DNA of 64,000 nt from Aestuariivirga sp. (GCF_020252395.1 NZ_JADCDB010000014.1:1-64000); one strand, 5' to 3'; counted from the first letter of the stretch, positions 47,580-56,849 are shown. Notes: generated from the sequence alone by a model not told the origin. A program made the numbers and translations.

Positions 47580-48617
47580 TCAGGCGTTCACGTAGATGTC
47601 GGTGTAGAGCTCGGATACATCGGGCTCCGGATCGTTCTGGGCGAATTCCGCGGCCTCGGTTACGATGGCGCGAATCTCGGCGTCGATCTTCTTGAGGTCG
47701 TCCTCGGTGGCGAGCTTTCCGTTGAGGATGCGGGCCTTTACCTGTTCGATCGGGTCATGCTCCTCGCGCATTTTCTGAACTTCTTCCTTGGAGCGGTATT
47801 TCGCGGGGTCCGACATGGAGTGGCCGCGGTAGCGGTAGGTGAGCATCTCGAGGATGTAGGGGCCCTCGCCCGAGCGGCAGTGATCCAGCGCGCGCTCGGC
47901 GGCGTCGCGCACGGCGCGCACGTCCATGCCATCGACCTGCTCATAAGGAATGCCGAAGGCCGCGCCGCGCGCGCCCAGTTGCTCGGCCTGCGCCGTCGAG
48001 CGGGTGGCGGCGGTGCCCATGGCATAGCGGTTGTTCTCGATCACGAAGATGACGGGCAGCTTCCAGATCGAGGCCATGTTGAAGGTCTCGTAGACCTGGC
48101 CCTGGTTGGCCGCACCGTCGCCGAAATAGGCGACCGACACCTGGCCGTTGCCGCGATACTTGTTGGCAAAGGCGAGGCCTGCCCCCAGCGGCACCTGGGC
48201 GCCGACGATGCCGTGGCCGCCATAAAACTGCTTCTCCTTGGAGAACATGTGCATGGAGCCGCCCTTGCCCTTGGATAGGCCGCCGCGGCGGCCGGTGAGC
48301 TCCGCCATGACGCCCTTGGGGTCCATGCCGGCGGCAAGCATATGGCCATGGTCGCGATAGGAGGTGATGACGGCGTCACCCTCCTTCTGGGCCATTTCCA
48401 TGCCGACGACGACCGCTTCCTGGCCGATATAGAGGTGGCAGAAGCCGCCGATGAAGCCCATGCCATAGAGCTGGCCCGCCTTCTCCTCGAAGCGGCGGAT
48501 CAGCAGCATCTCGCGATAGGCGTAGAGTTCCTCTTCCGTCGTGAAGCCGCTGTTGGTGAGGTTGGGCTTGTCACCCTTCCCGGACTTCTTGGAGATATAG
48601 GCTGACTTGACCGCCAT
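47580..48617 (-). CDS. pdhA: Pyruvate dehydrogenase E1 alpha
   Basis: The 345-residue subunit has the thiamine-diphosphate site [17 protein letters not shown], the lead segment [19 protein letters not shown], and a [17 protein letters not shown] phosphorylation-type loop. It decarboxylates pyruvate with E1-beta. A GGAGGAAG site precedes the ATG. The 105-base gap upstream to ftsB holds no gene and is the probable pdh promoter. Confidence 0.96.
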   Translation of the reverse strand: MAVKSAYISKKSGKGDKPNLTNSGFTTEEELYAYREMLLIRRFEEKAGQLYGMGFIGGFCHLYIGQEAVVVGMEMAQKEGDAVITSYRDHGHMLAAGMDPKGVMAELTGRRGGLSKGKGGSMHMFSKEKQFYGGHGIVGAQVPLGAGLAFANKYRGNGQVSVAYFGDGAANQGQVYETFNMASIWKLPVIFVIENNRYAMGTAATRSTAQAEQLGARGAAFGIPYEQVDGMDVRAVRDAAERALDHCRSGEGPYILEMLTYRYRGHSMSDPAKYRSKEEVQKMREEHDPIEQVKARILNGKLATEDDLKKIDAEIRAIVTEAAEFAQNDPEPDVSELYTDIYVNA

Positions 48618-48722
48618 GAATGCTTCCTCCAGCCATGAGCACTTCCGAGTTTCATAGCATTAAACGATTGAGAAAGAAGGCTGTTTTATGAATTAACCGG
48701 ATTTCGGTTTACGCTAAGGATT

Positions 48723-49025
48723 TCACTCGGAGATTTGCCGCGACGTGAAGGCCACCACGTCGGTGGGCTTGGCGAGTTCAAGGTTGCCTCGGGCCAGTTC
48801 GTCGAGGAGGTCGGGGTCGATGCTTTCCGGGCGCAGCAGGGAGACCTTGCTTTCGAGCTTCTCGCGCCGAGCCTGCATGTCCTCATACTTGTTCTTGAGC
48901 GAGGCGACCTTCATGACGAGATTGTCGCGATAGGGAAAGCCGCGCGGGCCCTTGTAGGCGTGCCAGCCGAAATAGCCGAGCAGCGCGCAGCAGACGCAGG
49001 TGACAACGATGTCGAAGCGGCGCAT
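48723..49025 (-). CDS. ftsB: FtsB/DivIC family septum protein
   Basis: The 100-residue protein has a short cytoplasmic N-terminus, one membrane segment (IVVTCVCCALLGYFGWHAY), and a periplasmic coiled coil (LVMKVASLKNKYEDMQARRE). This matches FtsB, which links FtsL and FtsQ in the divisome. Its neighbour pdhA is conserved in alphaproteobacteria, where eno usually lies on the other side. Here eno is absent and an Rrf2 gene faces it divergently. Confidence 0.88.
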   Translation of the reverse strand: MRRFDIVVTCVCCALLGYFGWHAYKGPRGFPYRDNLVMKVASLKNKYEDMQARREKLESKVSLLRPESIDPDLLDELARGNLELAKPTDVVAFTSRQISE

Positions 49026-49105
49026 AGACCCGGCTCCCTTGATCTCCCTCGCAGGTTTCGGCGGACTCGGTTAACAATCCCCTCACCTTGCCGCGATTTA
49101 TTCGC

Positions 49106-49148
49106 TTGACCTTTGGGGTTACCGTGACGATGTAACTCTTGGAGTTAC
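49106..49148 (+). promoter_or_regulatory. Promoter and operator of the Rrf2 gene
   Basis: TTGACC (49106-49111) resembles a -35 box. A perfect inverted repeat GTAACTC-TTG-GAGTTAC lies at 49132-49148, four bases before the ATG, overlapping the expected -10 and ribosome site. This placement suggests autorepression. Confidence 0.6.
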
Positions 49149-49152
49149 GAAT

Positions 49153-49569
49153 ATGTTGAGCAGCAGCCGTTTCGTCGTCGCCGTCCATGCCTTAAGCGTC
49201 CTCGCCCGGTTCAGGGGCAAGGGTCCCGTGTGCTCGGCCCTCGTCGCCGAGAGCGTGCACACCAATCCGGTGGTGATCCGCCGGCTGATGACGGAGCTCG
49301 AAAGGGCGCGGTTGGTGAAATCGGTGGCAGGCCGCGCGGGCGGTTTCGAGATCGGCAGAGACCCCGCCGAGATCAGTCTGGCGGACGTCTATTTCGCGGT
49401 GGAGGACGAGAACGTCTTCCGCATGCATAAGACGGACCCGCAGTCGAGCTGCCCGGTGGCGGCGCAACTGGGCAAGGTGCTGTCAGGCCCCTTGCGGACG
49501 GCGGAGTGCGCGCTGCATTCCTCCCTCGCCAAGACGTCAATCCGCGACGTCGCCTTCGCCATCGTCTGA
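49153..49569 (+). CDS. Rrf2 family transcriptional regulator
   Basis: The 138-residue protein has a winged helix typical of Rrf2 (SRFVVAVHALSVLARF, VIRRLMTELERARLVKSVAG with RAGGFEIGRD). Cys27, Cys100 and Cys119 are the only cysteines and they do not form the three-cysteine cluster used by IscR and NsrR, so it may sense thiol or another signal instead. The close palindrome upstream points to autoregulation. It faces metZ convergently and ftsB divergently, and could regulate the latter. Confidence 0.87.
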   Translation: MLSSSRFVVAVHALSVLARFRGKGPVCSALVAESVHTNPVVIRRLMTELERARLVKSVAGRAGGFEIGRDPAEISLADVYFAVEDENVFRMHKTDPQSSCPVAAQLGKVLSGPLRTAECALHSSLAKTSIRDVAFAIV

Positions 49570-49581
49570 TGCGCGGTCCGA

Positions 49582-50775
49582 TCAGGCCGCCAGCGCCTGC
49601 CTGAGGTCGCCCACGAGATCGTCCGTATCCTCGAGTCCGACTGACAGGCGCACCATGCCTTCGGTGATGCCCATGCTGGCGCGGGCTTCGGCCCCGATGT
49701 TGCGGTGGGTGGTGGAGGCCGGATGCGTCATCAGCGACTTGGCGTCGCCCAGATTGTTCGAGATGTCGATGATGCCCAAGTGGCGCAGCAGGTCGAAGGC
49801 CTGGTTCTTGCCGCCCTCCACTTCGAACGTCACCATGGTGCCGCCGAGCTTCATCTGCTTGCGGCAGAGGGCGGCCTGCGGGTGCGTGTCGAGATGCGGG
49901 TAGAGCACGCGGGCCACGCCCTTCATGCCCTGGAGCGCTTCGGCAACCTTGCGGGCCGAATGGCTCTGCGCTTCGACGCGGAGTTTGAGCGTTTCGAGGC
50001 CCTTGAGCAGAACCCAGGCGTTAAAGGGCGAGATCGACGGGCCGGTATGGCGCAGGAAGGGCTTCAGCAGCTCGTCCTTGAAGGCCTTGGTCGAGAGTAC
50101 GGCGCCGCCCAGCACCCGCCCCTGCCCGTCCATGTGCTTGGTGCCCGAATAGACGATGACGTCCGCGCCGTAGTTCAGCGGGCGCTGCAGGATGGGCGTG
50201 GCGAAGATATTGTCGACCACCACATTGGCGCCCCTGGCCTTGGCGATGGCGCAGACGGCCTCGAGATCCAGCACTTCGAGCGTCGGGTTGGACGGGGTTT
50301 CAAGGAAGACGCACTTGGTCTCGGAGGTGATGGCCTTTTTCCAGGCATCGAGGTCCTTGCCGTCGACCAGCGTGGTCCTGATGCCGAAGCGCGGCAGAAT
50401 GGCGGTGACGACCTGGTAGCAGGAGCCGAACAGCGCCTTCGACGCCACAAGATGATCGCCCGCCTTCAGCTGGCAGGCCAGCGCGCCGAAGACGGCGGAC
50501 ATGCCGGAGGCGAGCGCATAACAGGCCTCCGCCCCTTCGAGCAGTGCTAACCGCTCCTCGAACATCGAGACGGTGGGATTGCCATAGCGGCCATAGACAT
50601 AGCCGTCATCCTCGCCGGCGAAACGGCGTTCGGCGGTTTCCGGCTCGTCATAGACGAAGCCCGAATTGAGGAAGAGGGCTTCCGAGGTCTCTCCATGTTC
50701 GGTGCGGTGCAGGCCGCCGCGCACCAGCTTGGTCGAGTCGCCCCAGCTCTTCGGATCGGACTTGTGCTTCTTCAT
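49582..50775 (-). CDS. metZ: O-succinylhomoserine sulfhydrylase
   Basis: MetZ forms homocysteine from O-succinylhomoserine and sulfide. The 397-residue PLP enzyme has the Cys/Met metabolism fold: YGRYGNPTVSMFEERL, ALASGMSAVFGALAC, FLETPSNPTLEVLDL and YSGTKHMDGQGRVLGG with the PLP-linked Lys. It is 13 bases downstream of the rhodanese gene in the same orientation. No SAM riboswitch is visible upstream of the pair. Confidence 0.93.
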   Translation of the reverse strand: MKKHKSDPKSWGDSTKLVRGGLHRTEHGETSEALFLNSGFVYDEPETAERRFAGEDDGYVYGRYGNPTVSMFEERLALLEGAEACYALASGMSAVFGALACQLKAGDHLVASKALFGSCYQVVTAILPRFGIRTTLVDGKDLDAWKKAITSETKCVFLETPSNPTLEVLDLEAVCAIAKARGANVVVDNIFATPILQRPLNYGADVIVYSGTKHMDGQGRVLGGAVLSTKAFKDELLKPFLRHTGPSISPFNAWVLLKGLETLKLRVEAQSHSARKVAEALQGMKGVARVLYPHLDTHPQAALCRKQMKLGGTMVTFEVEGGKNQAFDLLRHLGIIDISNNLGDAKSLMTHPASTTHRNIGAEARASMGITEGMVRLSVGLEDTDDLVGDLRQALAA

Positions 50776-50788
50776 CGCCCTCGATCCC

Positions 50789-51190
50789 CTAGCTTTGCAC
50801 CCAGGGGAGGCCGGCCGCCTTCCAGCCGCCCAGCTTGCCGCGATGGCCGGACCCGTCCTTGTCGCCCTCGAAGCCTTCGGCCACGTTCCAGGCGTTGGAA
50901 TAGCCGGCCTGCGTCAGTGCCGAGGCGGCCGAGGCCGAGCGCGCACCCGAACGGCAGATGCACAGGATCTCGGTGTCCTTGGGCAGGCCCATCTGCTCCA
51001 CTTCGGTGACGAAACTGCCGTTGACCTGCATCGACGGAAAAACCTGCCAGGACAGCCGGATCAGCCGCTCCACAGCGGGCACGCCCACGAACACCCATTC
51101 CGGCTGGGTGCGCACGTCGATGAGCACGGCGGCAGGGTTGTTCTGGAGCCGCTGATAGGCCTCGGCCGGGGAAATGTCACCCTGATGCAT
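50789..51190 (-). CDS. Rhodanese-like sulfurtransferase
   Basis: The 133-residue single-domain rhodanese has VLIDVRTQPEW at residues 22-32 and the active loop CRSGARS starting at Cys79. It may pass persulfide sulfur or detoxify thiosulfate. The ATG at 51190 gives the full domain; the open frame runs far upstream only because the strand opposite a flavoprotein gene is open. It precedes metZ by 13 bases, so the two form an operon that joins sulfur handling with methionine synthesis. Confidence 0.9.
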   Translation of the reverse strand: MHQGDISPAEAYQRLQNNPAAVLIDVRTQPEWVFVGVPAVERLIRLSWQVFPSMQVNGSFVTEVEQMGLPKDTEILCICRSGARSASAASALTQAGYSNAWNVAEGFEGDKDGSGHRGKLGGWKAAGLPWVQS

Positions 51191-51191
51191 G

Positions 51192-51217
51192 GAACGATCC
51201 GTTCGTTGTTTCGAACG
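51192..51217 (-). promoter_or_regulatory. Overlapping inverted repeats upstream of rhodanese-metZ
   Basis: The plus strand reads GAACG-ATC-CGTTC (51192-51204), then the same CGTTCG pairs with a further CGAACG (51212-51217) across 6 bases. The site touches the start of the rhodanese gene and could be a regulator site or leader hairpin. Confidence 0.45.
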
Positions 51218-51373
51218 ATTTAGTCCAAACCGATTTCCCCTGCAAAGGAATTTGGCCGCTGGCCCCGTCGGCGGGTGAAAGGCTGGTCCGCGCCCGTGAG
51301 GCGGTTTGGCGCTTCCGGATGCAGGACCGCGCCTGTTAGAAGACCTCCTCAGCTGATCCGGAGTCTTCCATCC

Positions 51374-53833
51374 ATGTCCAAGTCCCTGCCCGCCCGCACC
51401 GACGTCCTCATCATCGGCGGCGGCATTGTCGGTTGTTCGATCGCCTATCACCTGACGAAGGAGGGGATTACCGACGTGGTGTTGCTGGAGCGCAAGCAGC
51501 TGACCTCCGGCACGACTTGGCATGCGGCGGGCCTCGTGGGCCAGCTGCGCGCCACGCGCAACCTGACCGAACTCGCCAAGTATACGACAACGCTCTTCGA
51601 GGGGCTGGAGAAGGAGACCGGACAGGCCACCGGCTTCAAGCAGAACGGATCGATCTCGGTGGCCTTGACCGACGGGCGGCTGGAGGAGTTGGTCCGCGGC
51701 GCGTCCATGGCCAAGAACTTCGGCCTCGACGTGCAGGTGATTTCGGTGGGCGAAATCCACGCGCGGCTGCCGCATTACAACATGGAGAACGTCAAGGGCG
51801 GCGTGTTCCTGCCCAAGGACGGACAGGTGAACCCCATCGACGTGACCCAGGCGCTGGCCCAGGGCGCGCGCTCGCGCGGGGCGAAGGTGCTGGAGAACGT
51901 CAAGGTCACCCGCATCCTGACCAAGGATGGCGCAGCCTATGGCGTCGAGACCACCGACGGCACGATCATGGCCGACAAGGTGGTGGTGGCGTCGGGCATG
52001 TGGTCGCGCGATCTTGGCCGGTCGATCGGCGTCAACATTCCGCTGCATGCCTGCGAGCATTTCTACATCGTGTCGGAGCCCATCGCGGAGCTGCCGCGCA
52101 ACATGCCGGTGGTGCGCGTTCCCGACGAGTGCACCTATTACAAGGAGGATGCGGGCAAGCTGATGGTGGGCGCCTTCGAGCCCAAGGCCAAGCCCTGGGG
52201 CGGCGGCGGCATCGACGAGGACCATGCCTTCGTGACGCTGCCCGAAGACATGGACCATTTTGAGCCTATTCTCGCCAATGCCATCAACCGCGTGCCGCTG
52301 CTCGAGACGGCGGGCATCCAGCTGTTCTTCAATGGCCCCGAGAGCTTCACGCCGGACGTGAAATATTACCTGGGCGAGGCGCCGGAGGTGAGGAACGTCT
52401 ATGTGGCGGCGGGCTTCAACTCGATCGGTATCCAGTCCTCGGGCGGCGCGGGCCTCGTGCTGTCCAAGTGGATCAAGAACGGCCATCCGCCGATGGACGT
52501 CACGGGCATGGACATCCGCCGCATTCATCCCTTCCAGTCGGTGAAATCTTACGTGCGCGAGCGCGTGTCGGAATCTCTCGGCCTGCTCTATGCCATGCAC
52601 TGGCCCTACCGCCAGGCGGAGACGGCGCGCGGCGTGCGCCGTTCGCCGCTCTATCATTACGAGAAGGAGCTGGGCGCGGTCTTCGGCGAGGTCAATGGCT
52701 GGGAGCGGCCCAACTGGTATGCCCGCGGCGGCGTGAAGCCTGAATATGAATATTCCTATGGCCGCCAGAACTGGTTCCCCTGTGCGGACTACGAGGCCAA
52801 GCAACTGATGGCCAACTGCGCCTTCTTCGACCAGTCGAGCTTCGCGAAGTATTCGGTCGAGGGCCGCGACGCATGCAAGGTGCTGAACCGCGTCTCCGCC
52901 GCCAATGTCGACGTGGAGCCGGGCCGCATCGTCTATACCCAGTGGCTCAACGAGCGCGGCGGCATCGAGGCGGACCTCACGGTCACGCGGATCGAGGAGA
53001 ACCGCTTCCTCGTCGTCACCGGTGCGGCCCCGCAGACGCGCGACATGGCCTGGCTCAAGCGCCACACCCCGGCGGACGCGCAGTGCGTGTCGATCGACAT
53101 CACTTCTGGCCTTCCCATGATCGCGGTGATGGGCCCGAAGTCGCGCGCGCTGCTGGAGAAGGTGTCGGGCGCGGACCTCTCCAACGCCGCCTTCCCCTTC
53201 GGCACGTCGAAGGAACTCGAGATCGGCTATGCCCGCGTGCGGGCGAGCCGCATCACCTATGTGGGCGAGCTGGGCTGGGAGCTCTATATCCCCACGGAAT
53301 TCACGGCGCATGTCTTCGAGGTGCTGCAGGCCGCGGGCACGGAGTTCGGCCTCACGCCGGCCGGCATGCATACCATGAACAACTGCCGCACCGAGAAGGC
53401 CTACCGCCACTGGGGCCATGACATCGCGGATGAGGATACGCCGCTGGAAGCAGGCCTCGGCTTCGCGGTCGCATGGGACAAGCCGGGCGGCTTCATCGGC
53501 CGCGAGGCGCTGCTGAGGCAGAAGGCGCTGCCGGTGCTGGCAAGGCGCTTCGTCTGCCTGGCGCTGGAGGACAATTCGGAGAAGGCCCCGATGATCTATC
53601 ACGAGGAGCCGATCTACCGGAACGGCGTGATCGTCGGCTCGACCACGTCGGGCGCCTGGGGGCACCGCGTGAACCTGTCTCTGGGGCTGGGCTATGTCCA
53701 CAACAAGGACGGGGTGACCAAGGACTGGATCGCGAACGGCACATGGGAAGTGGAACTGGCCTGGAAGCGCTATCCGGCGAGCGTGCAGTTCCAGGCCTTC
53801 TATGACCCGAAGGGAGAGCGCATCAAGGCCTGA
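51374..53833 (+). CDS. Dimethylglycine/sarcosine dehydrogenase-type flavoprotein, second copy
   Basis: The 819-residue protein has the same two-part plan as the gene at 9329. The FAD motif VLIIGGGIVGCSIAYHL is at residues 11-27, and TTWHAAGLVGQLR carries His50 at the covalent-FAD position. The GcvT-type half begins around residue 460 (SYGRQNWFPCADYEAKQL). Shared stretches such as NGPESFTPD and DQSSFAKY show the two are paralogues, but many positions differ, so their substrates may differ as well. The start at 51374 follows no strong Shine-Dalgarno site. The rhodanese-metZ operon is divergent. Confidence 0.85.
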   Translation: MSKSLPARTDVLIIGGGIVGCSIAYHLTKEGITDVVLLERKQLTSGTTWHAAGLVGQLRATRNLTELAKYTTTLFEGLEKETGQATGFKQNGSISVALTDGRLEELVRGASMAKNFGLDVQVISVGEIHARLPHYNMENVKGGVFLPKDGQVNPIDVTQALAQGARSRGAKVLENVKVTRILTKDGAAYGVETTDGTIMADKVVVASGMWSRDLGRSIGVNIPLHACEHFYIVSEPIAELPRNMPVVRVPDECTYYKEDAGKLMVGAFEPKAKPWGGGGIDEDHAFVTLPEDMDHFEPILANAINRVPLLETAGIQLFFNGPESFTPDVKYYLGEAPEVRNVYVAAGFNSIGIQSSGGAGLVLSKWIKNGHPPMDVTGMDIRRIHPFQSVKSYVRERVSESLGLLYAMHWPYRQAETARGVRRSPLYHYEKELGAVFGEVNGWERPNWYARGGVKPEYEYSYGRQNWFPCADYEAKQLMANCAFFDQSSFAKYSVEGRDACKVLNRVSAANVDVEPGRIVYTQWLNERGGIEADLTVTRIEENRFLVVTGAAPQTRDMAWLKRHTPADAQCVSIDITSGLPMIAVMGPKSRALLEKVSGADLSNAAFPFGTSKELEIGYARVRASRITYVGELGWELYIPTEFTAHVFEVLQAAGTEFGLTPAGMHTMNNCRTEKAYRHWGHDIADEDTPLEAGLGFAVAWDKPGGFIGREALLRQKALPVLARRFVCLALEDNSEKAPMIYHEEPIYRNGVIVGSTTSGAWGHRVNLSLGLGYVHNKDGVTKDWIANGTWEVELAWKRYPASVQFQAFYDPKGERIKA

Positions 53834-53837
53834 GCAC

Positions 53838-56192
53838 TCACCGCATCGTGGCCTCGACGGCAGCTCGGATCTTCAGCGTGCGGAAATAGGCTTCTGCCGC
53901 AAGCGGATCGCCCAGCACCTGAACGTCGAAGATGCACTGCTCGCGGGCCTGCTTGTCGGTCAGGCTGGCGCAGACCTGCTTGGCGACATCGAGTGACGCG
54001 GGCTCCTTCACCAGCGGCGCGCCGCCCAGCGCACTGACCTGGCACTTATTGTTGGTGGCGGGCCAGTTGGGGTCGACGAAGCTCTTCGCGGTCTGACCGG
54101 CTGCATAATCGAAGAGGCTGGTGTTGTCGGTCACCCGCCAGGTCCGCGCGAACTTGCCGTAGAGCACCGCGAAGCGATTTGCCACCGATGCCGGCATGGG
54201 GCCGAAATTCTCGCGGCCCCCACCACGCGGCAGCCATTCGCCGCCGGCCACATGGCCCATGATGCCGGCGCGCGCCGAGGTGCCCAGCACCTCGACGTCG
54301 ATGTACCAATAGCCTTGCGAGTCCCAGTAACGGGGCGTCGCAATGACGCGCGTGCCATCGGCCGCCGCGAAGGTGAGGCTGCCGCCGCCATTGGCAGTGA
54401 TGGCATTGCCATTGCCGAGGTCGAGGCGCCCGCTCTCGAGCGTGGTGGCGTGGCCATCGATGCGCAATTGCACGCGCTGCTCTTTTCCCGCGACGCCGGT
54501 CTGCTGGTAGGTGACGCGCTGCTTGCCAAGCTTCAGCGCCACCGCGGTGTTGAGGCTCACGCAGCTGGCGATGCCGTGATAGCGATCCGGCCCCGGAACG
54601 AAGTTGGTGAGCACCGGGCTCTGCCGCGTCTGCAGTTCGAAAATGCCGTCCTGGTCGCGCAGCGCCACGAATTCACCCGCCGCCTGGAAGTCATAAGCGA
54701 TGCCGTTGGTGGTGACGATGTGAGGGTCGCCGCGGTCCGACGGGCCCGCCGTGGGGCCAATGCCGCAGAAGGGCGTGGGGTTGGTGGTTGTGGGCGTAAG
54801 GTCGGCAATGGCCTTCACGTCCGCGTCGCCCGCAGCACTGCCGGGGGTGAACTGCGGCATGGAATGCGGAACACCCACCTGGATCGCCTGGCGCAGCACG
54901 CGGCCGCAATAGCCCGGGATTGCCGTCGAGAGATGCGGCAGCTGGCCGCCCGTGCCGCCCGCGGCATGGCAGCCGGCACAAGCATTCGGCAGATAGGCAT
55001 CGTTCAGGCGCTTGGTGTTCTGCGGCCAGGAGGCGAGCACGATCGGGTCATACCAGGTGTCGCCGAACATCGGCATGCTGAAGGGTGGCTTGCCGAGCTT
55101 GCCCAGCACCGTTTCGGCGGGGGCGAACTGCGGCAGGTTGGCGGCGCGCGGCGGAACCGGGTTCATCGGATGGACGATGAAGGGGTTTTGCCCGGCGTGG
55201 CAATCGGTGCACATGCCCGCCAAGGGACTGGTGAGCTGGGCGCCGCCGCTCATGAAGCGTCCGGTGGGATTGGGGCTGACCTGCGCAGGGTCGTTCCAGC
55301 CAATGGGAATGCGCGTGCCCTTCGTGAAGGCGAATGACAAGCCGTTCATCTGGTTGTCCCAGAAGCAGGTGGTCGACTTGCCGGTGATGGGCGAGGCGCG
55401 CTTGCCGAGGCAGACGATGCCATCGAGCGCCACGGTCACGCCATCGTCCGGGTTGGTGTCATCCGAGCGCGGCAGCGCGATGCACATTCCCTCCGGGCTG
55501 GTGCTGACATAGGTCATCACCTCGACGCTGCTGTTGAACAGGAACAGCTGGTCGGTGGGAATGAAGCCCTGGCTCACCCAGCGCGGGTCGCCGATGGGCG
55601 GCGGGATGGGCACGCCGTGGCTGCGGCACTCATTGATGTAGGCGAGGCCCGAATTGGTGGTGGCCGAGCGCGGCGCGAGCGTGACGGCGGTGCCGAAGCC
55701 ATAGCGCTGCAGATAGGCTTCGAAATCCGCGCCGAGATCGATGGGCTTGCCATAGACGAGCGTGCCGGGGGTTGCCGTTTTCGGCAGGTCGAAGCGCAGC
55801 ACATAGGCAAGGCTGTTGAGGCCGCGGCGGTTGCTCTCGTCCGAGGGGACGGGTTTGGCGTTGGCATAGAGCCAGTCGGCGGCGCGCAGGTCGAGCATCA
55901 GGCGCTGGTTGGCGGAGAGCACGCGGTCACGCCGGGCGGCGGCGAGCTGGCGGTCGAAGACGGTGCGCTTTTCCAGCGGCACGCGGCCATAGGCGTCATT
56001 GATGTACCAGGCGATGGCGCTGGTGACGAAGCTGGCGGTTGGAATGATCTGGTTGCCACTCTTGTCGAGGAAGGCGCCGTGGCCCATCACGGCGATGGGC
56101 CCCGTGGCCTCCTGCGCTGCGGCGGGGCCCGGTGGCAAGGCGGACAGGAACAGGGTGACGAGCAGGCCAAGCCAGGCTGAAAAACCGCGCAT
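53838..56192 (-). CDS. Large secreted di-heme c-type protein with vWD-like region
   Basis: The 784-residue protein has a signal peptide (LGLLVTLFLSALPPGPAAAQ). The N-terminal 320 residues have no family I know. Two heme c motifs follow: CTDCH at 328-332 and CAGCH at 405-409. Then GDPHIVTTNGIAYDFQAAGEF (GDPHI at 488-492) begins a von Willebrand factor D-like region reaching about residue 650. The C-terminal part has a few cysteines. It should be a periplasmic or secreted redox protein. Nothing in the neighbourhood names a substrate. It is convergent with the dehydrogenase gene, four bases apart. Confidence 0.78.
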   Translation of the reverse strand: MRGFSAWLGLLVTLFLSALPPGPAAAQEATGPIAVMGHGAFLDKSGNQIIPTASFVTSAIAWYINDAYGRVPLEKRTVFDRQLAAARRDRVLSANQRLMLDLRAADWLYANAKPVPSDESNRRGLNSLAYVLRFDLPKTATPGTLVYGKPIDLGADFEAYLQRYGFGTAVTLAPRSATTNSGLAYINECRSHGVPIPPPIGDPRWVSQGFIPTDQLFLFNSSVEVMTYVSTSPEGMCIALPRSDDTNPDDGVTVALDGIVCLGKRASPITGKSTTCFWDNQMNGLSFAFTKGTRIPIGWNDPAQVSPNPTGRFMSGGAQLTSPLAGMCTDCHAGQNPFIVHPMNPVPPRAANLPQFAPAETVLGKLGKPPFSMPMFGDTWYDPIVLASWPQNTKRLNDAYLPNACAGCHAAGGTGGQLPHLSTAIPGYCGRVLRQAIQVGVPHSMPQFTPGSAAGDADVKAIADLTPTTTNPTPFCGIGPTAGPSDRGDPHIVTTNGIAYDFQAAGEFVALRDQDGIFELQTRQSPVLTNFVPGPDRYHGIASCVSLNTAVALKLGKQRVTYQQTGVAGKEQRVQLRIDGHATTLESGRLDLGNGNAITANGGGSLTFAAADGTRVIATPRYWDSQGYWYIDVEVLGTSARAGIMGHVAGGEWLPRGGGRENFGPMPASVANRFAVLYGKFARTWRVTDNTSLFDYAAGQTAKSFVDPNWPATNNKCQVSALGGAPLVKEPASLDVAKQVCASLTDKQAREQCIFDVQVLGDPLAAEAYFRTLKIRAAVEATMR

Positions 56193-56291
56193 TCCACACC
56201 CCCATCATGTTACGTGCCAATGCGCCACCGCCGGACACTTGACGTAACGTTAACAGAATAGGTGGTTTATGCAACTCTTGCGTGACAGCCC

Positions 56292-56696
56292 TCAGCGGCC
56301 GGCCGCGAGCGCCTGTTCGCGGCGGGATAAGAACAGCGACATCAGAAGACCGGCGATGACATCGATAAGCGTCATCAACGTCAGGATGAAGAAGGTGGCT
56401 GTGCCGGCATAATCGACCAGCAGGAACGCCACGAGTGCCACCCCGAAAGTGGCGACCGAGAGGATGTGGCCGAGGACCGCCGCCCACCCCGGCCATGCCG
56501 CCTTGACCATGTTGAGAAACAAGGCAATGAGACCGGCGATCACGAAGAAATCGCCGCCGCGCAGCGTCATTTCCGCGCCCGAGGCGAGCGTCATCGAATA
56601 GGCATCGCCGTCGATCATCATGCCGCCGCCCGGCCCCATGAGCAGATAGGCCGCGATGACGATGGCGAGGGCGGGAAAGGCGGTGATATACTTCAT
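56292..56696 (-). CDS. Small membrane protein of unknown function
   Basis: The 134-residue product has four hydrophobic segments: about 3-20 (YITAFPALAIVIAAYLLM), 50-66 (FFVIAGLIALFLNMV), 75-95 and 100-122. A glycine- and methionine-rich loop (GPGGGMMIDGDAYSM) follows the first segment. No family is recognised. It stands alone, 100 bases upstream of the di-heme protein gene in the same orientation and may be its first-promoter neighbour. Confidence 0.65.
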   Translation of the reverse strand: MKYITAFPALAIVIAAYLLMGPGGGMMIDGDAYSMTLASGAEMTLRGGDFFVIAGLIALFLNMVKAAWPGWAAVLGHILSVATFGVALVAFLLVDYAGTATFFILTLMTLIDVIAGLLMSLFLSRREQALAAGR

Positions 56697-56781
56697 GGCG
56701 GCGGTTCTCCGGTGTGGCCCATAGCTAACCCGGGTTCGGCGATTCCCGCAAAGCCGGGTTGAGCGAAATGCCGGACAAAAT

Positions 56782-56814
56782 GTTCTTTATTCAGAACCCG
56801 ACCTGCACTATACT
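56782..56814 (+). promoter_or_regulatory. Possible promoter and operator of the peroxiredoxin gene
   Basis: A perfect inverted repeat GTTCT-N6-AGAAC lies at 56782-56797, and a good -10 TATACT at 56809-56814. A clear -35 box is not seen, which suits an activator-dependent or weakly constitutive start. Confidence 0.45.
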
Positions 56815-56849
56815 CTACTACCGCGCCAGACAATGATGGAGGCTCCCAC

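Noticed and set aside
51191-51373. SAM-II riboswitch upstream of rhodanese-metZ
   Set aside because: I could not place the conserved pseudoknot and AAAGG-like elements of SAM-II in the 183 bases. Only inverted repeats are seen.
50789-53701. 970-codon minus-strand frame that would make one very large protein
   Set aside because: Only its last 133 codons match a family (rhodanese). The rest is the open antisense frame of the flavoprotein gene at 51374, with Arg/Ala/His-rich shadow composition and no motif.
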